A stretch of 64,000 nt of DNA, from NCBI GenBank assembly GCA_022592435.1, contig JABYQS010000116.1:60133-124132 (forward strand), in the 5' to 3' direction. Under the pieces are notes generated by a model. That model had not been told where the DNA came from and did no database searches. It worked only from the letters and a program-made list of their open reading frames with translations. The DNA is from Cerioporus squamosus. Taxonomy: Eukaryota; Basidiomycota; Agaricomycetes; Polyporales; Polyporaceae. Shown piece by piece: positions 23,051-35,344 of this stretch; position 1 is the stretch's first letter; the number at the start of each line of letters is the position of its first letter. The position numbers and the translations under genes were made by a program.

Positions 23051-23820
23051 CCGTCGGTCAACAACGAAGATGCGACAGTTGTCTCAGTGGTCTGTATAGT
23101 ATCTCTGGGAGGGCTGCCGCAGGCCGACAGATAACCGTCGCGGTGCGACAGTTGTCTGCGAGGTCCGTATGGTATCTCTCGCAACGCTGCAGTAGGCCGA
23201 CAGATGACCGTCGCGGTGCGACAGTTGTCTGCGAGGTCCGTATGGTATCTCTCGCAACGCTGCAGTAGGCCGACAGATGACCGTCGCGGTGCGACAGTTG
23301 TCTGCGAGGTCCGTATGGTATCTCTCGCAACGCTGCAGTAGGCCGACAGACAACCGTCGCGGTGCGACAGTTGTCTGCGAGGTCCGTATGGTATCTCTCG
23401 CAACGCTGCAGTAGGCCGACAGACAACCGTCGCGGTGCGACAGTTGTCTGCGAGGTCCGTATGGTATCTCTCGCAGCGCTGCAGTGGGCCGACAGATAAC
23501 CGTCGCGGTGCGACAGTTGTCCGCGAGGTCCGTATGGTATCTCTCGCAGCGCTGCAGTGGGCCGACAGATAACCGTCGCGGTGCGACAGTTGTCCGCGAG
23601 GTCCGTATGGTATCTCTCGCAGCGCTGCAGGAGGCCGACAGATAACCGTCGCGGTGCGACAGTTGTCCGCGAGGTCCGGTGGTATCTGTCGCACCTCTGC
23701 AGCAGTGCTTCTGACAGCCACCAAGGTGCGATAGACATCGGAGCAATTACATAGTATCTATCGCAAGAGACCCCAAGTGCGGTAGCCTTCTGTCGCATGG
23801 CTGCAGCAGGGCCTCTGGTG
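23050..23820. repeat. 73-bp minisatellite array
   Basis: Eight consecutive units start at 23,124, 23,197, 23,270, 23,343, 23,416, 23,489, 23,562 and 23,635, with degenerate units on both sides. The core reads CCGACAG then a short variable word (ATAACC, ATGACC or ACAACC), then GTCGCGGTGCGACAG. Each unit contains short self-complementary words (GCGACAG / CTGTCGC on the same and opposite strands). Neighbouring units share variants, indicating stepwise expansion. Because 73 is not a multiple of three and the unit lacks minus-strand stops, long open frames appear in all three minus frames. These are artefacts, not genes. Confidence 0.93.
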
Positions 23821-23829
23821 TTTCTCAGA

Positions 23830-25120
23830 GGTAGACGAGTATCTTACCTGAGCAAAGTAAGTCATGAATTGGTAGTTGAGGTGGTTTGGTGTGGTTTCTG
23901 GGGATGGTAGGTTGGGACTCATCCCTTGGTGAAACGATGGAGCAGTGGAGTAAGTAAAGAATGATGAATGTGAGGAAAGCAGGTCAAACGTGAGGCGAGG
24001 TCTCCGAGAGATGGGTGAGAGGGAGCAGTGCTAGACTTCTGTACAGCTGCTGCAGATGTGCGACACAGGTATATTCCGGTGCGGCAGTTGAGGGAAGTTC
24101 AGTACATGGTGACGTATCACGCCAGGAACGCCAAGAACATAGGGCGCTTGCGTGCCGGTGATCCGATGATCTGCGCGCTTAATGTCCGCCAGACAGTCCA
24201 GACATCTCTCCGGAGCCCGGGCATTCAGTTGAACTGAACCACCATGATGTACTAGTACTGCATCCGCACGTCTTCCAGCGCACAACGATTTCCCGGAGTC
24301 CATCAAGTGTTGGGCTCCTCAATCTTGCTGACACTCTCTCCTACCGCATCCTTGACCATAGCTCTATATCTGACCCCAGCGTTCTTCCTTGCCGCCAGGA
24401 CCGTATTGCCCACCGTGTGCGTATGCCAGTGCACAATGGGACGGAGACCGTGTTTGTGTGATAGTGGTGAGTGTCAGTGGACTATCAGAAGTCCGGAGTC
24501 TGACGTTACCTTCGGCTCTTCGACATCTCGGCCGATGGTGGAGCTGACTTACACTATGACGGCGGTGGGAGACTCGCCAACAGTCTCGCGGTTAGTCGTT
24601 CAGGACCATGCCAATTCGGACCTCAGGCTAAAACCAGTTGTTATAGCCCCGGGCGCATCCTAAGAATCACGACACGGTCCTTTGGTATATGATTGTCAGC
24701 ATGCGGAGAGAGTAGAACCAACAACGAAGGGTTCAGAGAAGACAGCGAGCGCTACGTCAGAAGGATCTGCAAGGCGCAAGGGACGAAGAGTACGTACACA
24801 CTTCCCTCCTTCTCACTTCGTAACTCCTTATGTTCATGACAACAGACTACGTCAGATATTCGTACGTATTTTGACCATTCTAATGCCTCCAAATGGAGTG
24901 GACCCTCGAGCATCTGGGCCGGGCCCCACGATGTGCATTCCCGATGGCACAACCGCCAGCAGATAACGCCCTACGGGAGGAGGTCTTCGGGGATCTTCAG
25001 GGTTGGACATTGACGACCGCAAATGCTGATAAGCTCTTACCCGGGTCTCGCGTCCCATGGGACCCCTGACTCGCATCCCCGTACGCCCACATCCCCACCT
25101 AACTGCTGAGCACGCACGGC
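23830..25120. other. Intergenic region upstream of sugar transporter
   Basis: No supported gene. A 118-codon frame at 24,307-24,663 has a hydrophobic start but no recognisable features or exon partners. The last few hundred bases presumably contain the promoter of the transporter gene starting at 25,127. Confidence 0.4.
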
Positions 25121-25126
25121 ACGACC

Positions 25127-27618
25127 ATGTCCTCCAGCGGCAAACGGGAGGCTCCGGAGCTCGACGACAAAGGCTCGTTCAAGGGCCGCGAGTCCGTCGT
25201 CGAGCTTCCCGAACCTAAGGACTCCCGCGGATCCTCTGTGCTCAACCATGGCTTGAACGCGAAACTGGAAAATCCACTCGCCAACCTCACGCACGAGCAG
25301 CTTCTGGCCGACGCCGCCGAGTTTGCCACGACGCACGACCTAGGCGAGTTCACCGAGACAATTCAAAAGGGCGCGTTGCTCGCACAAGACCCGGCTGCAT
25401 TTGAGACGCTGCCGATGCTCACCGAGGAGGACAGGAGAGTGCTGAGACGGGAGTTTACACATAGATGGGACCATCCGAAGACGTTGTACTACTTGGTCAT
25501 CATGTGTTCGGTTGCGGCGGCAGTACAAGGAGTATGTTGATTTCCCTCCTCTCTCAGTCAGGTTGGTCTTACTATGCTAACTCTCTCCACGCCGACTGTG
25601 ATAGATGGATGAGTCTGTCATAAACGGAGCGAATCTATTCTTTCCTTCCCAGTTCGACATTGAGCCCGCACCGGGAAGCGGTGCCAGCAGGGAACAGTGG
25701 CTGATTGGTTTGGTGAATGCTGCGCCATCAGTACGTCGTATCACCTTCGACGAGTCCGAATCATAGCTGAGCTCCCCTCACAGCTATGCTCTGGTGTCCT
25801 GGGTTGCTGGCTGACGACTCCAGTGCGTACCTGGTGATATCTACCTATCCTTTTCCTACGATGGTGCTCAAATCAGTCGACAGCTCAATCGATACCTCGG
25901 CCGTCGAGGAGCAATCTTTGTGGCGGCGTTGTTCTCATTCGTCACCTGCATCTGGCAAGGCGTTACGAACTCATGGCAACACCTCCTCGTCGCCCGCTTC
26001 TTCCTCGGATTCGGTCTAGGCCCCAAGAGCGCGACCGTTCCTGTTTATGGCGCAGAATGCGCTCCGCCGCTCATCCGAGGCGGTCTTGTTATGATGTACC
26101 AGACTTGGACGGCCTTCGGAATCATGTTCGGCTACGTCATGAACTTCGCGTTTCGGAACGTCCCAGACCCAGCCGGAATTCGCGGCCTCAATTGGCGTCT
26201 CATGCTAGGCAGCGTACGCAGCACTCTTTCATGCAAGTCGCTGGATATAGATGGACTGATATTTGCCGTGTATAGGCAGGTGTTCCGGCGCTGGTCATCG
26301 TGGCCCAAGTGTACTTTTGTCCGGAATCGCCACGCTGGTACATGATGAAGGGCCGTTATACCAAGGCTTTTCAGTCGCTCAGACGCTTGCGGCACACTGA
26401 TCTTCAGGCTGCAAGGGACCTCTACTGTACGCCCAATGATTTTATATTGTCCTATTGAGTATGCTCACAAGCTTTCTCGCTCGACGCATCTTACAGATAT
26501 CCATGTCCTTCTCGAGGAAGAGAAGAAGGTCAGCAAGAGCACGCACAACTTATTCCTCGAGCTCTTCACCGTGCCTCGCAACCGGCGTGCTACCCTGGCT
26601 TCGGCTATCGTGATGTTCATGTGCGCCCTCCCTATGATATTACACGGTCGAGCTACCTCGAAGCTCTAACACGCCAACATACGTTTTAGGCAACAGTTTT
26701 GTGGTGTCAACGCGATTGCATACTACTCCTCGAACATTTTTGTGCAGGGAGGCTTCAGTCAAACAGCCGCTCTCCTGGCGTCCTTCGGCTTCGGTGCTGT
26801 CAACTTCGTGTTCGCAAGTCCGGCCATCTGGACGATCGACACCTTCGGACGGCGGAACCTCCTCCTTCTTTCCTTCCCGATTATGGCAGTCATGTTGCTC
26901 ATGACAGGATTCGCATTGTACGTGGCCTATGTCGCTCATATTGCGCGTGCGGATGCTGACGAGTGACTGCATTCTAGCTGGATACCTGTGTCGAGTCCGG
27001 CACATGTAGGGGTCATCGCGCTTGGGATATACCTCTTCACGGCAGCGTACTCGTTCGGAGAAGGCCCAGTGCCTCTCACTGTGAGTACTTCGCTGTCTAT
27101 CGTGTGACTTCAAGCCTTGTCAATTGTGTCTGACATGTTCTCGTATGCAGTACTCCGCTGAGGCATTCCCGCTCTACATCCGGGACCTTGGAATGTCGCT
27201 CGCTACGTCCGTGACCTGGTTCTTGTACGTACAGCACCGATCCCCCTATACTCTAATACTGAGCTGATCAGCAATGTGGCGTTTCTGTAGTCTGTCCGTG
27301 GTTACCCTCACTGTTCCCGCACTCCTCGGAGCGTGGACCCCTCAAGGCGTCTTCGCGTGGTTCGCAGCGTGGAATATCTTCGGGTTCGTCGCGGCACTAC
27401 TCTTCGTGCCCGAGACGAAGGCGCTCTCCCTTGAAGAGCTCGATCAAGTTTTCAGCGTGCCGACTCGTACACATGCGGCCTACCAGCTGAAGGCAGGAGG
27501 TCACAACTTCCGCAAGTACGTGCTCAGGCAGAAGCTTGGCGACATGCCGCCTCTTTACGAGCACGAGGGCGCGATCGGAGAGAAGGTCTATGCGCCGGGC
27601 AGAGTTGGAGCTGCCTGA
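25127..27618 (+). CDS. MFS sugar/polyol transporter (sugar porter family)
   Basis: A proton-coupled sugar porter of the plasma membrane, 635 aa by my splicing. Exons are 25127-25531, 25605-25730, 25784-25822, 25884-26213, 26276-26426, 26497-26620, 26690-26917, 26978-27080, 27151-27224 and 27291-27618; all junctions keep frame and the gene looks intact. Family motifs are present: AAVQG with [10 protein letters not shown] at TM1; NRYLGRRGA (residues 192-199); [18 protein letters not shown] (316-321); [30 protein letters not shown] near the end. The long N-terminal cytoplasmic part (about 115 residues) and the AAVQGMDE signature fit the inositol/quinate-like subgroup better than hexose HXT-like carriers, but the substrate cannot be fixed. 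At the last intron a nearer AG (after GATCAG) would give a stop; the next AG at 27,290 gives the correct family length. It is convergent with the DAL5-like gene that ends at 27,778. Confidence 0.92.
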
Positions 27619-27777
27619 ACGGCAGTCCTCCTTACTGACCTCCTCGTCGATAGAGCACAACTTCTCGTATCGCAGTCCTAGATGCTGATATCAGTCTCGC
27701 CTACCCCCGTATCCATGCAATTCCGGGGTTTAGAGTCGCTACACGTATGAACACATATATTCTTACTCTCCGGCCGC

Positions 27778-30275
27778 TCATAGCGTGTATTGAAAGTCGG
27801 GCGCACGATCTCCGAGTCGTCGCAGATCTGCAGGTGCCCATCGAACATCCCCCTTTGCCTCCTCGCGCCTCATATCGTCCCGCTGCGAGTTGATGCGGAT
27901 ATAAAGGAACAGCGTCAACGGTACAAGCAGCAGAGCGATCACCATGAAGCCCATCTCGAGCGCGTCTGTGTCCCGCCGATCGTGAGTGAACAACTCACAA
28001 TAGAGCGTGTGTGGGATGACGCACGTCCGAGGACATACCGAGGCGCGTCCACCGTACGGTATATATTGCTTGCGATGATCCCGCCGAAGCTCGAGAAGCT
28101 GAGCTGCATCGCAATTCCCACGCCGCGCTTGTAGTGACCCGCAAGATTGTTCGGTAGCCTGGGGTAGGAGCGACGTCAGAAGAGGGGTCTTGGTCAAGAG
28201 TGACACTTTCAATCGACTTGCCATGCAGTGATGGCAGGGTAGCCGGAGTATCCGCCCGTGACGACAAGAAAGGTTCCGAAGTACTTGGCCCCGATGGACA
28301 CATCCGCGACGTTGATGGCGAAGCCGATGAAACATAATAAGAGGCCTGCAACTACGAAAGGAGACCGTTGCTTGATGTGGTCCGACCATCGGCCCCACAT
28401 AACAACGGTCACCGCTATATTCTCGCTTCTTCAGGAGGGCTTTAGGCGGGAGGATAGCGGAGGACGCACTAGCGACAACATAGGGAGGTACGGACAGGAG
28501 TTGCGAGATGGCGGCGCCGAATCCGAATCTAAAATTGAAGCGTGTCAGCCCTAGTTCATCGTTCCCCGGTATACTGACCCATTTATGATGGATCTGAGAC
28601 AAGAGGCAGCTCAAGAGGTCAGACGGATGACAGTTCACCATGCTTGAAGTAGATGCGCACGGTAGGAACAGAGTGATCCCGTAGACTGCATGCACGAATG
28701 TCAGACTTTTCAGCAATCACAACAGGGGCACTCTCACCTGCAATCGAGTTGATCATGTTGATAATGGCTAGTATCCATACTTGCCAGTCGAGCACTGCGT
28801 CCCAAATATGACGCATCTCGAAGTGCTCTTCTTCACCCACGGATGAGTTGTCGTACTCTATCCGAAGGATGTGTGTTAACGAAGACGTCATGCAGCTCTC
28901 GTGGAGGGATTTGGACGCATACTGAGGCGATGCATTAGATACGCCCGCTCTTGCGGGGTTAGGAACGGCGCACTGCTTGGGAAGTCGACCAGGACTGCGC
29001 ATAACCATCAAATCGGGACAAGTCAACTTTCGATGTCCTAAAGCAGACGAGTTGAGACTGACCGAAGAGCGCGATAAAGCCGACCACTATCGTGATCAAA
29101 CCTTCGATGATCTGGAACCGGGTGTTAGCGACGCGACGGGCATACCATCCCGGCCAGAAGATACATACGAATATCCAAGACCACCCGAGCAATCCGGCCG
29201 TCCCGGACATGAAGGAGATGCCGTATGCAAGCAGACCAGAGAACGCCCCTGCAAACGACGCGCCTCCAATGAACATAGACATGCGTGTCAGTAGCATGTG
29301 TCGCGGGTACCACAACGTGAAGCTGCGGAGAGGGGGGGTCAATGCTCATGTACGAGTCGTCCGGATGTGGGAGCAGACGCACTAGTAGAAGACTCCGCAC
29401 GACAGGCCGCTCTCTACCACTCCGAGACACAGCCGAGTGCCTACGAGTTGAGGGTAACTGAGAACGATGAATAAGTACGAGTCCGCCTTCTGGAATTGCA
29501 ATCGTCGCACCTCTTGACGACACCCGTGAGTGTTCTGCGGTGGGCATCAGTAAACTATCGCACCCGGACAAGTCGTGACGGAGTGAGACATACGTGACGA
29601 GTCCCCAGGCCATCTGGTGCGAGATCAGTCAGCTGCATATGAGGTTTGTTCTGCACTCACAGTGATTCCCGAGAGCCATCGCGATGGGCGGAACTTCTTG
29701 AGAACAAGACTGGCTGACCATTGAGCAAAGAGTCTATCGGAGACAGATAGACGAACTCACTTTGACGGTATTGCGAAGAAGAAGTATGACTGAATAGCCC
29801 TACGTGTCATTCCAATCACAAGGCAGCGATAGCTGAGCTACGTACCACGAAGTACATCGTCTTCGTTCCGACTCAGCCCCGTCCTCGTCCGTGAATAGAG
29901 TACCGCACTCACCAGCGCTACGTTGTACTTGTTCCCCGTCAGCTTGAGCTGCGTCGTTAGACCTTCGAGCTTCGCGTTCCCTGACTTATAATGAGCTCCT
30001 ATCGCAGACCACATTCGCTGCAACGTACCGATGTTGCCTCTGTCCACGAATGAACAGAGATACATAACAGTCAAAATGGGCATGAGCCGCAAGTCGATCT
30101 TGCGCCATAGTCGTCGCTCCTCTTGTGATGTCAAGATAGGCTGCACGTCAGGCGCGGAGTCTTGCCGATAGGCCTCTACATCGCGTGTTGAAAGCGACTC
30201 CCGTGTGACCTCCTCGATCGTGCCCTTCTCGCTGTCGTCGCCCATGGCAAGATGAGAGTCGTCCTCGACCATCAT
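27778..30275 (-). CDS. DAL5/allantoate-type MFS transporter (copy A)
   Basis: Anion:cation symporter family; relatives carry allantoate, nicotinate, pantothenate or other organic anions across the plasma membrane. The start is the ATG at 30,275 (a second at 30,245). Motifs in order: EERRLWRKIDLRLMP and LTVMYLCSFVDRGNIG (TM1), NAKLEGL...LTGNKYNVAL, FRPSRWLSGIT, GLLAYGISFMSGT, a loop YDNSSVGEEEHFE, MWGRWSDHI, GAKYFGTFLVVTGGY, NNLAGHYKRGVGIAMQ, and the tail RRLGDRAPDFQYTL. Intron positions equal those of copy B, including a 15-nt microexon (29,860-29,846, TMYFV). One intron (28,221-28,159) uses a GCAAGT donor instead of GT. A complete chain of exons can be traced through the regions checked, so the gene is probably functional. 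It is in tandem with copy B and convergent with the sugar transporter. Confidence 0.85.
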
Positions 30276-30730
30276 GCATGGGAAACCGAGAGTAAGAGTG
30301 GACGTCAAAGCATATAGCGTTAGGTCAGCTCGGCCTTCGCTCGGCTCGGAGTGTCGCTGACGGCGGTGTGAGCCAACTGTGACAAAGACAGGCCGAAGGG
30401 ACTTACCGTGCGACAGGAAGAGCTCCAAACGCCGTGCTATATTGAACTCCAACGAATCGAGACACATGTGCGTGCTGTCATCTCTCACCAGCAGCCTTCG
30501 CCGAAACCTTGCGGGAGCTTGATAGGCGATAGCAGTGGATTCGTGAGAGACGTCGACTCTGATTCAAGGTGCTAAAGCTACACGATGGTACCCCGGATGA
30601 TCTCAACCCCTTTGGAAGGAGCGGATGATCAGACTGTGCGTGCGTGATCATCAGAATAGTCAACGCCGTACCTCGAACTCAACCTTCTCCATGCCAAGAG
30701 TAGTAGATAGCGCACTCCGCGATGGCCCGC

Positions 30731-33194
30731 TCAAAGTGTGTATCGGAAGTCGGGCGCGCGATCGCCCAGCCTCCGCAATTCCTCCGGTGCATACCTGATG
30801 CCCTTCTCGCTCGTCTCTCGCACGAGCAGCTCTCGCTTCCTGTTGATCCTCCAGTACGTCAGGGCCACGATTGGGGTGAGGACGAGGCCGATGCCTATGA
30901 ACAGCAGCTCTAATGCATCTGCTCATTGCCGCCGGTCAGGACGCGAGCGCGAATGCAAGCGTACACGGATACTCACGGCCGAGAATATATCGTGGCTCGT
31001 CCTGGAGGCGGTAGACGTTTCCAGAGATGATGCCTCCGAAGTTGCCGAATGTGACCAATACGCCGAGCGCGACAGCACGTTTGTAGTGGCCCGAGGTGTT
31101 GTTTGGGACCCTATCCAGAGACATGAGTCGTTAGGACCATGATGAGCCAGGCGCAAATCGATGTACCAGGCATTGATCGCGGGGAAGCTTGCGTACCCGC
31201 CGATAGCGACGAGGAACGTGCCGAAGTACTTCGCTCCAATCGAGGCGTTGGATATGTTGATCCCATAGCCGATCGCGGAGAAGGCAAGCCCGGCGAAGAC
31301 GAAGGGTGCCCGCATCTGGATGTGATCGGACCACACACCCCATACCAAGACCATGATGACTTGGGTAGAGATCCCGGTGAGTAACCGCCCTCAATAATCG
31401 TATCGGACCATGACGTACCGGCGACAAGGTACACGGGGACTGTTAGCAACTGAGATATCGTCGTGTTGAAACCAAAGCTAGGTGCGTTCCTATTAGCCTA
31501 CTACCTGCTCCGACATCAGAGTCGTACGCACCCGTTGATGATAGACCTAAGGTGTGCGATCAGCATGAAAGTAACGCATACCAAAGATGCACTTACGGTA
31601 AGAAGAATGCAATGCCGTAGACTGCAGGCCCCCTAAGTTCAGCGAAGATATATGCATGGGCGTTCAAGACTTACTTGGCGTCGTAACAGTTGCATTGATA
31701 GTGCATAATGCCCAGACTTGCCAGTCGAGTAGTGCCTCCTTGACATGGCGCCACTCGAAGTGCTCTTGCTCCCCAACTGAGGAGTTGTCGTACTCTGCGG
31801 GCGCGGGAGTGTCAAAGGGACAGGAAGAGAGCCGGGAGGAAAGAATATTGCTGAACGTACTCTTCTTGTGCACGACGAATGCACGCTCCTCTAACGTGAG
31901 GAATTTGGCGGTATGGGGCAGGTCCGGAAGCACTGTGGTCAGATGTCAACGAAGTACAGCGTGAATGGGGACACAGCTCATACGGTAGAATGCGACGATG
32001 CCAACGAATATGGTGAACAGTCCTTCGAGTATCTGCCAAAGGAGCATCTAGTCAAAGTACATGACCAGCGGAGTTGATGACCCGTACGAAAATCCATGAC
32101 CATCCGAGTAGCCCGCCGGTCCCGGACATGAACGAGATGCCGTACGCGAGGAGACCGGAGAACGCGCCAGCGAACGTAGCGCCTGCCCAGAACATCGCGA
32201 TCCGGGTCTGTAACATGAAGCGAGGGTACCAGAGACTGAGACTGGTCACGTCGAAGATCAGCCTGGATCAAGAGTTCCGCGGCTTGCAACGCGAAATGTG
32301 CACTTACGTATAGAAGACTCCGCACCCAAGCCCTGCTTCCGCGACCCCCAAGCACACACGAACGCCAACAAGCTGAGGGTAACTGAAGAAGAGTCAGTGT
32401 ATCGTCGTTATATTGGAAGGGCCACATACGTCTTCACAAGCCCCATGAGGGTCCTGCAGGACGAGATCAAAACTCAGTAACAGGCGCAACTCGGGGTCGT
32501 GACACATACGTTATTATTCCCCACACAATCTCGATGAGCAGCTGAGCGACCAGATTGAGATGAGAGCGCGAGAGCGAGACACTCACTGTGATGCTCGAGA
32601 GCCAACGAGAAGGACGGAGTCTCTTGATGACCAAGCTTTTTTACACGGTGAGCTATGCACGCTGTCGGGGTGATGGCGAGATGACATACTTCGCAGGAGT
32701 GGGAAATACATTGAAAGCCTTGCAGCAACGTCAGAGAGAGCCGGAAGCATGTACGAACCAGACGTACGACGAAATAGAGGGTCTGCGCAAGGAATCAGCA
32801 CAGCTGAGCCACGCGATACGAGCCACTAGCGCACCAGGGCGATGTTGTACTTGTTTCCCGTCAGATTGAGTTGCGTGACAAGCCCTTCCAGTTTCGCGTT
32901 TCCTGTCCAGCGCCCATAACCAAACGATTCGGACGCAACGTCATCCCGAGACTCACCAATGTTACTCCTGTCCAGGAATGACACCAGGTACAACATGGTC
33001 ATGGTCGGCATAAACCGCATGTCGCTCTTCCGCCATAGTCTCCTCTCCTCGACAGCGGTAAGTTCTGGGGGTGGAGGAAGCTTGTCTTCACCGCCGTAGG
33101 TGCCCGGGCTGAGCGGAACATCCGCATCCTCTGAGGCGTCGACTTGGTGCTTCTCGCTGGTCGCAGGGGAGCTCTTGCGGTCGGTGACTGACAT
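30731..33194 (-). CDS. DAL5/allantoate-type MFS transporter (copy B)
   Basis: A paralogue of copy A with the same architecture. The start is the ATG at 33,194 (MSVTDRKSSPATSEK). Verified exons: 33194-32957, 32902-32835, a 15-nt microexon 32782-32768 (TLYFV), 32718-32690 and 32635-32587, which together rebuild NKYNIAL-TLYFV-AFNVFPTPAN-LVIKRLRPSRWLSSIT in frame. Later segments: RVCLGVAEAGLG, SLWYPRFMLQTRIAMF, SFMSGTGGLLGWSW, YDNSSVGEQEHFEW, VWGVWSDHIQMRAPF, NNTSGHYKRAVALG, and the tail LRRLGDRAPDFRYTL. It encodes a 12-TM organic-anion symporter of unknown substrate. The tandem pair with identical introns indicates a fairly recent duplication. Confidence 0.85.
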
Positions 33195-33319
33195 AGCGCG
33201 TCCACGAGAGGAACGCAAGAAGAGTCTCCTCCGCGCGATCGCTTGAGGACGCCTTTGAAGGTCCTTCGAGGCGCGCATCCCACAGCTGACCTCGTTCGCG
33301 AAGGGGTTCTCCGCCATCG

Positions 33320-34200
33320 CGCTTCTCTTTGGTCACAGGAAGGCTACCGCTGCAAAGGACACAGCTCTTTCCAAAGTACTAGTGCAGCTGGCTCGAAGCA
33401 GATATAGTCATGTCAATACATATGGGCATTGAGATCACTTACCAGACGGTGGGCCTCTGCGTGAGCTGCGTGGCTCCGAAACCCGCAAGTCAACTAGTCT
33501 TCAGGAAGTCCGTCCACAAATAGAGCCTAAATGCAGCCGCGCAAGAGCCGGATATTCCTGTCATACTGTTCGTCCTCGAGACCGCGGAAACATTCGCTAG
33601 CAATTGGACCCGGTGGTGACTGAACGGTCCGGACGGTAAATTGAACTTCTGGCGTAGGGCCCATGTCTGATACTGCCAGACATGGAGGAACCGCAGGGAG
33701 GTGCTTGCCTGGGGTGATGTACTATTTGTTCTCGGTTTCAGGGAGTCAAATCAAGAGAGTCGCTCACCAGATGCATTCCATGGCTGTAGGAGTCAGATGG
33801 CACCGGGACATGGAGGAGAGGACTCGGAGGAACCAGGCTGCCCGTGGGACTCCGCCTGCGACTGCCAGCGTTACGCCCTGTTACGCCTTAGCGCGATTGG
33901 CGCCGTAACAGTCACGTCATGGCATAACGTCCCCTCAGTCGCTTTTCGAGTTGAACCTGGACGGCCACCCTGTCGCGACTCGAGTCCTAACTGTTGTCAA
34001 TTGCACTACCTAGGGAATTGCCGACCTTGCGGTGTGGAGCTCAAGGTAAGTAATTGTACACGTTACGAAGTTCGAAGCCAGCACTGAACTCGCGCCCCAG
34101 TATGCACTGGTGGCCTTACTTCAAGTCGAAGTACTGCTCAACCACATGTTGTCTGTCAGAAGCAGACTGCCTACTGTACAGATGGGTTCATAACTCTGCC
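33320..34200. other. Intergenic; nothing recognised
   Basis: This is the upstream region of DAL5-like copy B and the downstream region of the membrane protein gene at 34.2 kb. Short plus-strand frames here show no features. Confidence 0.45.
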
Positions 34201-34208
34201 TCAAATCT

Positions 34209-35340
34209 TCAGGCTTCCGGGTGTGCCTGTATAGGAGGATCCTCCACTATCTTCCCTCGCTTCCGAGGAGGTCGCGAAGCTCTCCTCGTGCGTCCCGTGT
34301 TCACCTCAGGTCTGTCGGGAAGAGGCGGAGGCGGCGTAGGAGGCTCCGCGGCCGTAGATCCCGTGTACTGCGCAACAAGGAAAAGCGTCTCAGACGTCCC
34401 TGTTGCAGCGGACGTCCGTAGGGAGCGGCTGGCCTCTCGTGCGTCACTCTCAGCCTCCTGGCCGGCGGACGATGCGACCTTCTCCGTGACGGGCGTTGCC
34501 CCGGCCAACTGAAGAGTATAGGGAGTCGGCGAGGATAATGTGAGCGGCCGCACTGATCAAGCGCAAGTTAGTTATCCGCGTACGACGTACGTTCCCTCAG
34601 ATGTACGCTCACGTACCGTCGGAGTCTACGGATCGCCTGCGCGAGAACGCTCTCGAGACGGCGCCTCTGGCGCTCTTGAAGAGATGTGGCTTCCGCTGGC
34701 TCAGGACGACGATGAGGCTGCACAGCGCGACGAAGACGGCTATAACGCCCATGATCATCCCTGCGAGGACCTCCGCGTTCAAGGTATTGTTGGTCGAGGG
34801 TGATGACCCCGAGTCCGAGCCTGCGGAGGAGTACGTCTGCAACATCAGGTAGGCTGTGAAGGTGTCGCTGGTGGGCAAGTCCCAGATGGTACTCGATGCT
34901 GAGCTCGGTGTAGGAGCGGAGGAGAAGGGCGATGGCGGCGTGATCGCTGGGTCCGAGATAGTGGCGAAAGTCGGTATGGCTGGGATGGAGAGAGAGACTG
35001 AGGAGGCTTCTGGCATGGGGATTGCGGGAGAAGTGGTCAACAGCGAGGAGGTTTCGGATGTGAACGTATCTTGTGTAGCGAACGATTCGCTGGGGCGAGA
35101 GAGCAGTGTTACGGTGACGAATCGAGTGAGATGCAGGGTTGTAGTGGTATGCAAGGTGACTTCGACGAGATGATGTGATGCAGATGAGTATGGGGCTTCG
35201 GACGAGGTCTGTGTTGGTAGTGCAGAGTCAGGGGATGAGGTAGAGGGCGATGAACCGGTCGAGTTGTGATAGGATATGGATACAGTCGAGGCGTCTTGCG
35301 AAGTGGAGGCCGGCCCCCGCGCCTGAGGAGGTGGCGGCAT
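34209..35340 (-). CDS. Ser/Thr-rich single-pass membrane protein
   Basis: Two exons (35340-34617 and 34552-34209) join in frame across a GTACGT...CAG intron to give 355 aa. The first 185 residues are Ser/Thr/Pro-rich, fitting an O-glycosylated wall-facing stalk. One membrane segment (about 191-213, VLAGMIMGVIAVFVALCSLIVVL) is followed at once by basic residues (SQRKPH, RAFSRRR). The cytoplasmic tail is Pro-rich with PPTPPPPLPDRP (SH3-ligand-like). No signal peptide is seen at the chosen ATG, so a 5' exon may be missing. The layout resembles fungal wall-stress-sensor or SKG6-like proteins, but no known ectodomain is recognisable. Confidence 0.65.
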
Positions 35341-35344
35341 GGCT

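Noticed and set aside
22930..23798. Three overlapping 220-264 codon frames on the minus strand
   Set aside because: They are the three translations of one 73-bp satellite that happens to lack stops; there is no gene-like start, splice or composition.
23050..23820. CRISPR-like array
   Set aside because: Units are contiguous 73-bp satellites without unique spacers, and the genome is eukaryotic.
27225..27290. Nearer acceptor (after GATCAG) in the sugar transporter's last intron
   Set aside because: It would bring an in-frame TAG within six codons; the acceptor at 27,290 restores family length and motif spacing.
34609..35173. Plus-strand frame antisense to the 34-35 kb membrane protein
   Set aside because: Low-complexity mirror of the Ser/Thr stalk; no independent features.
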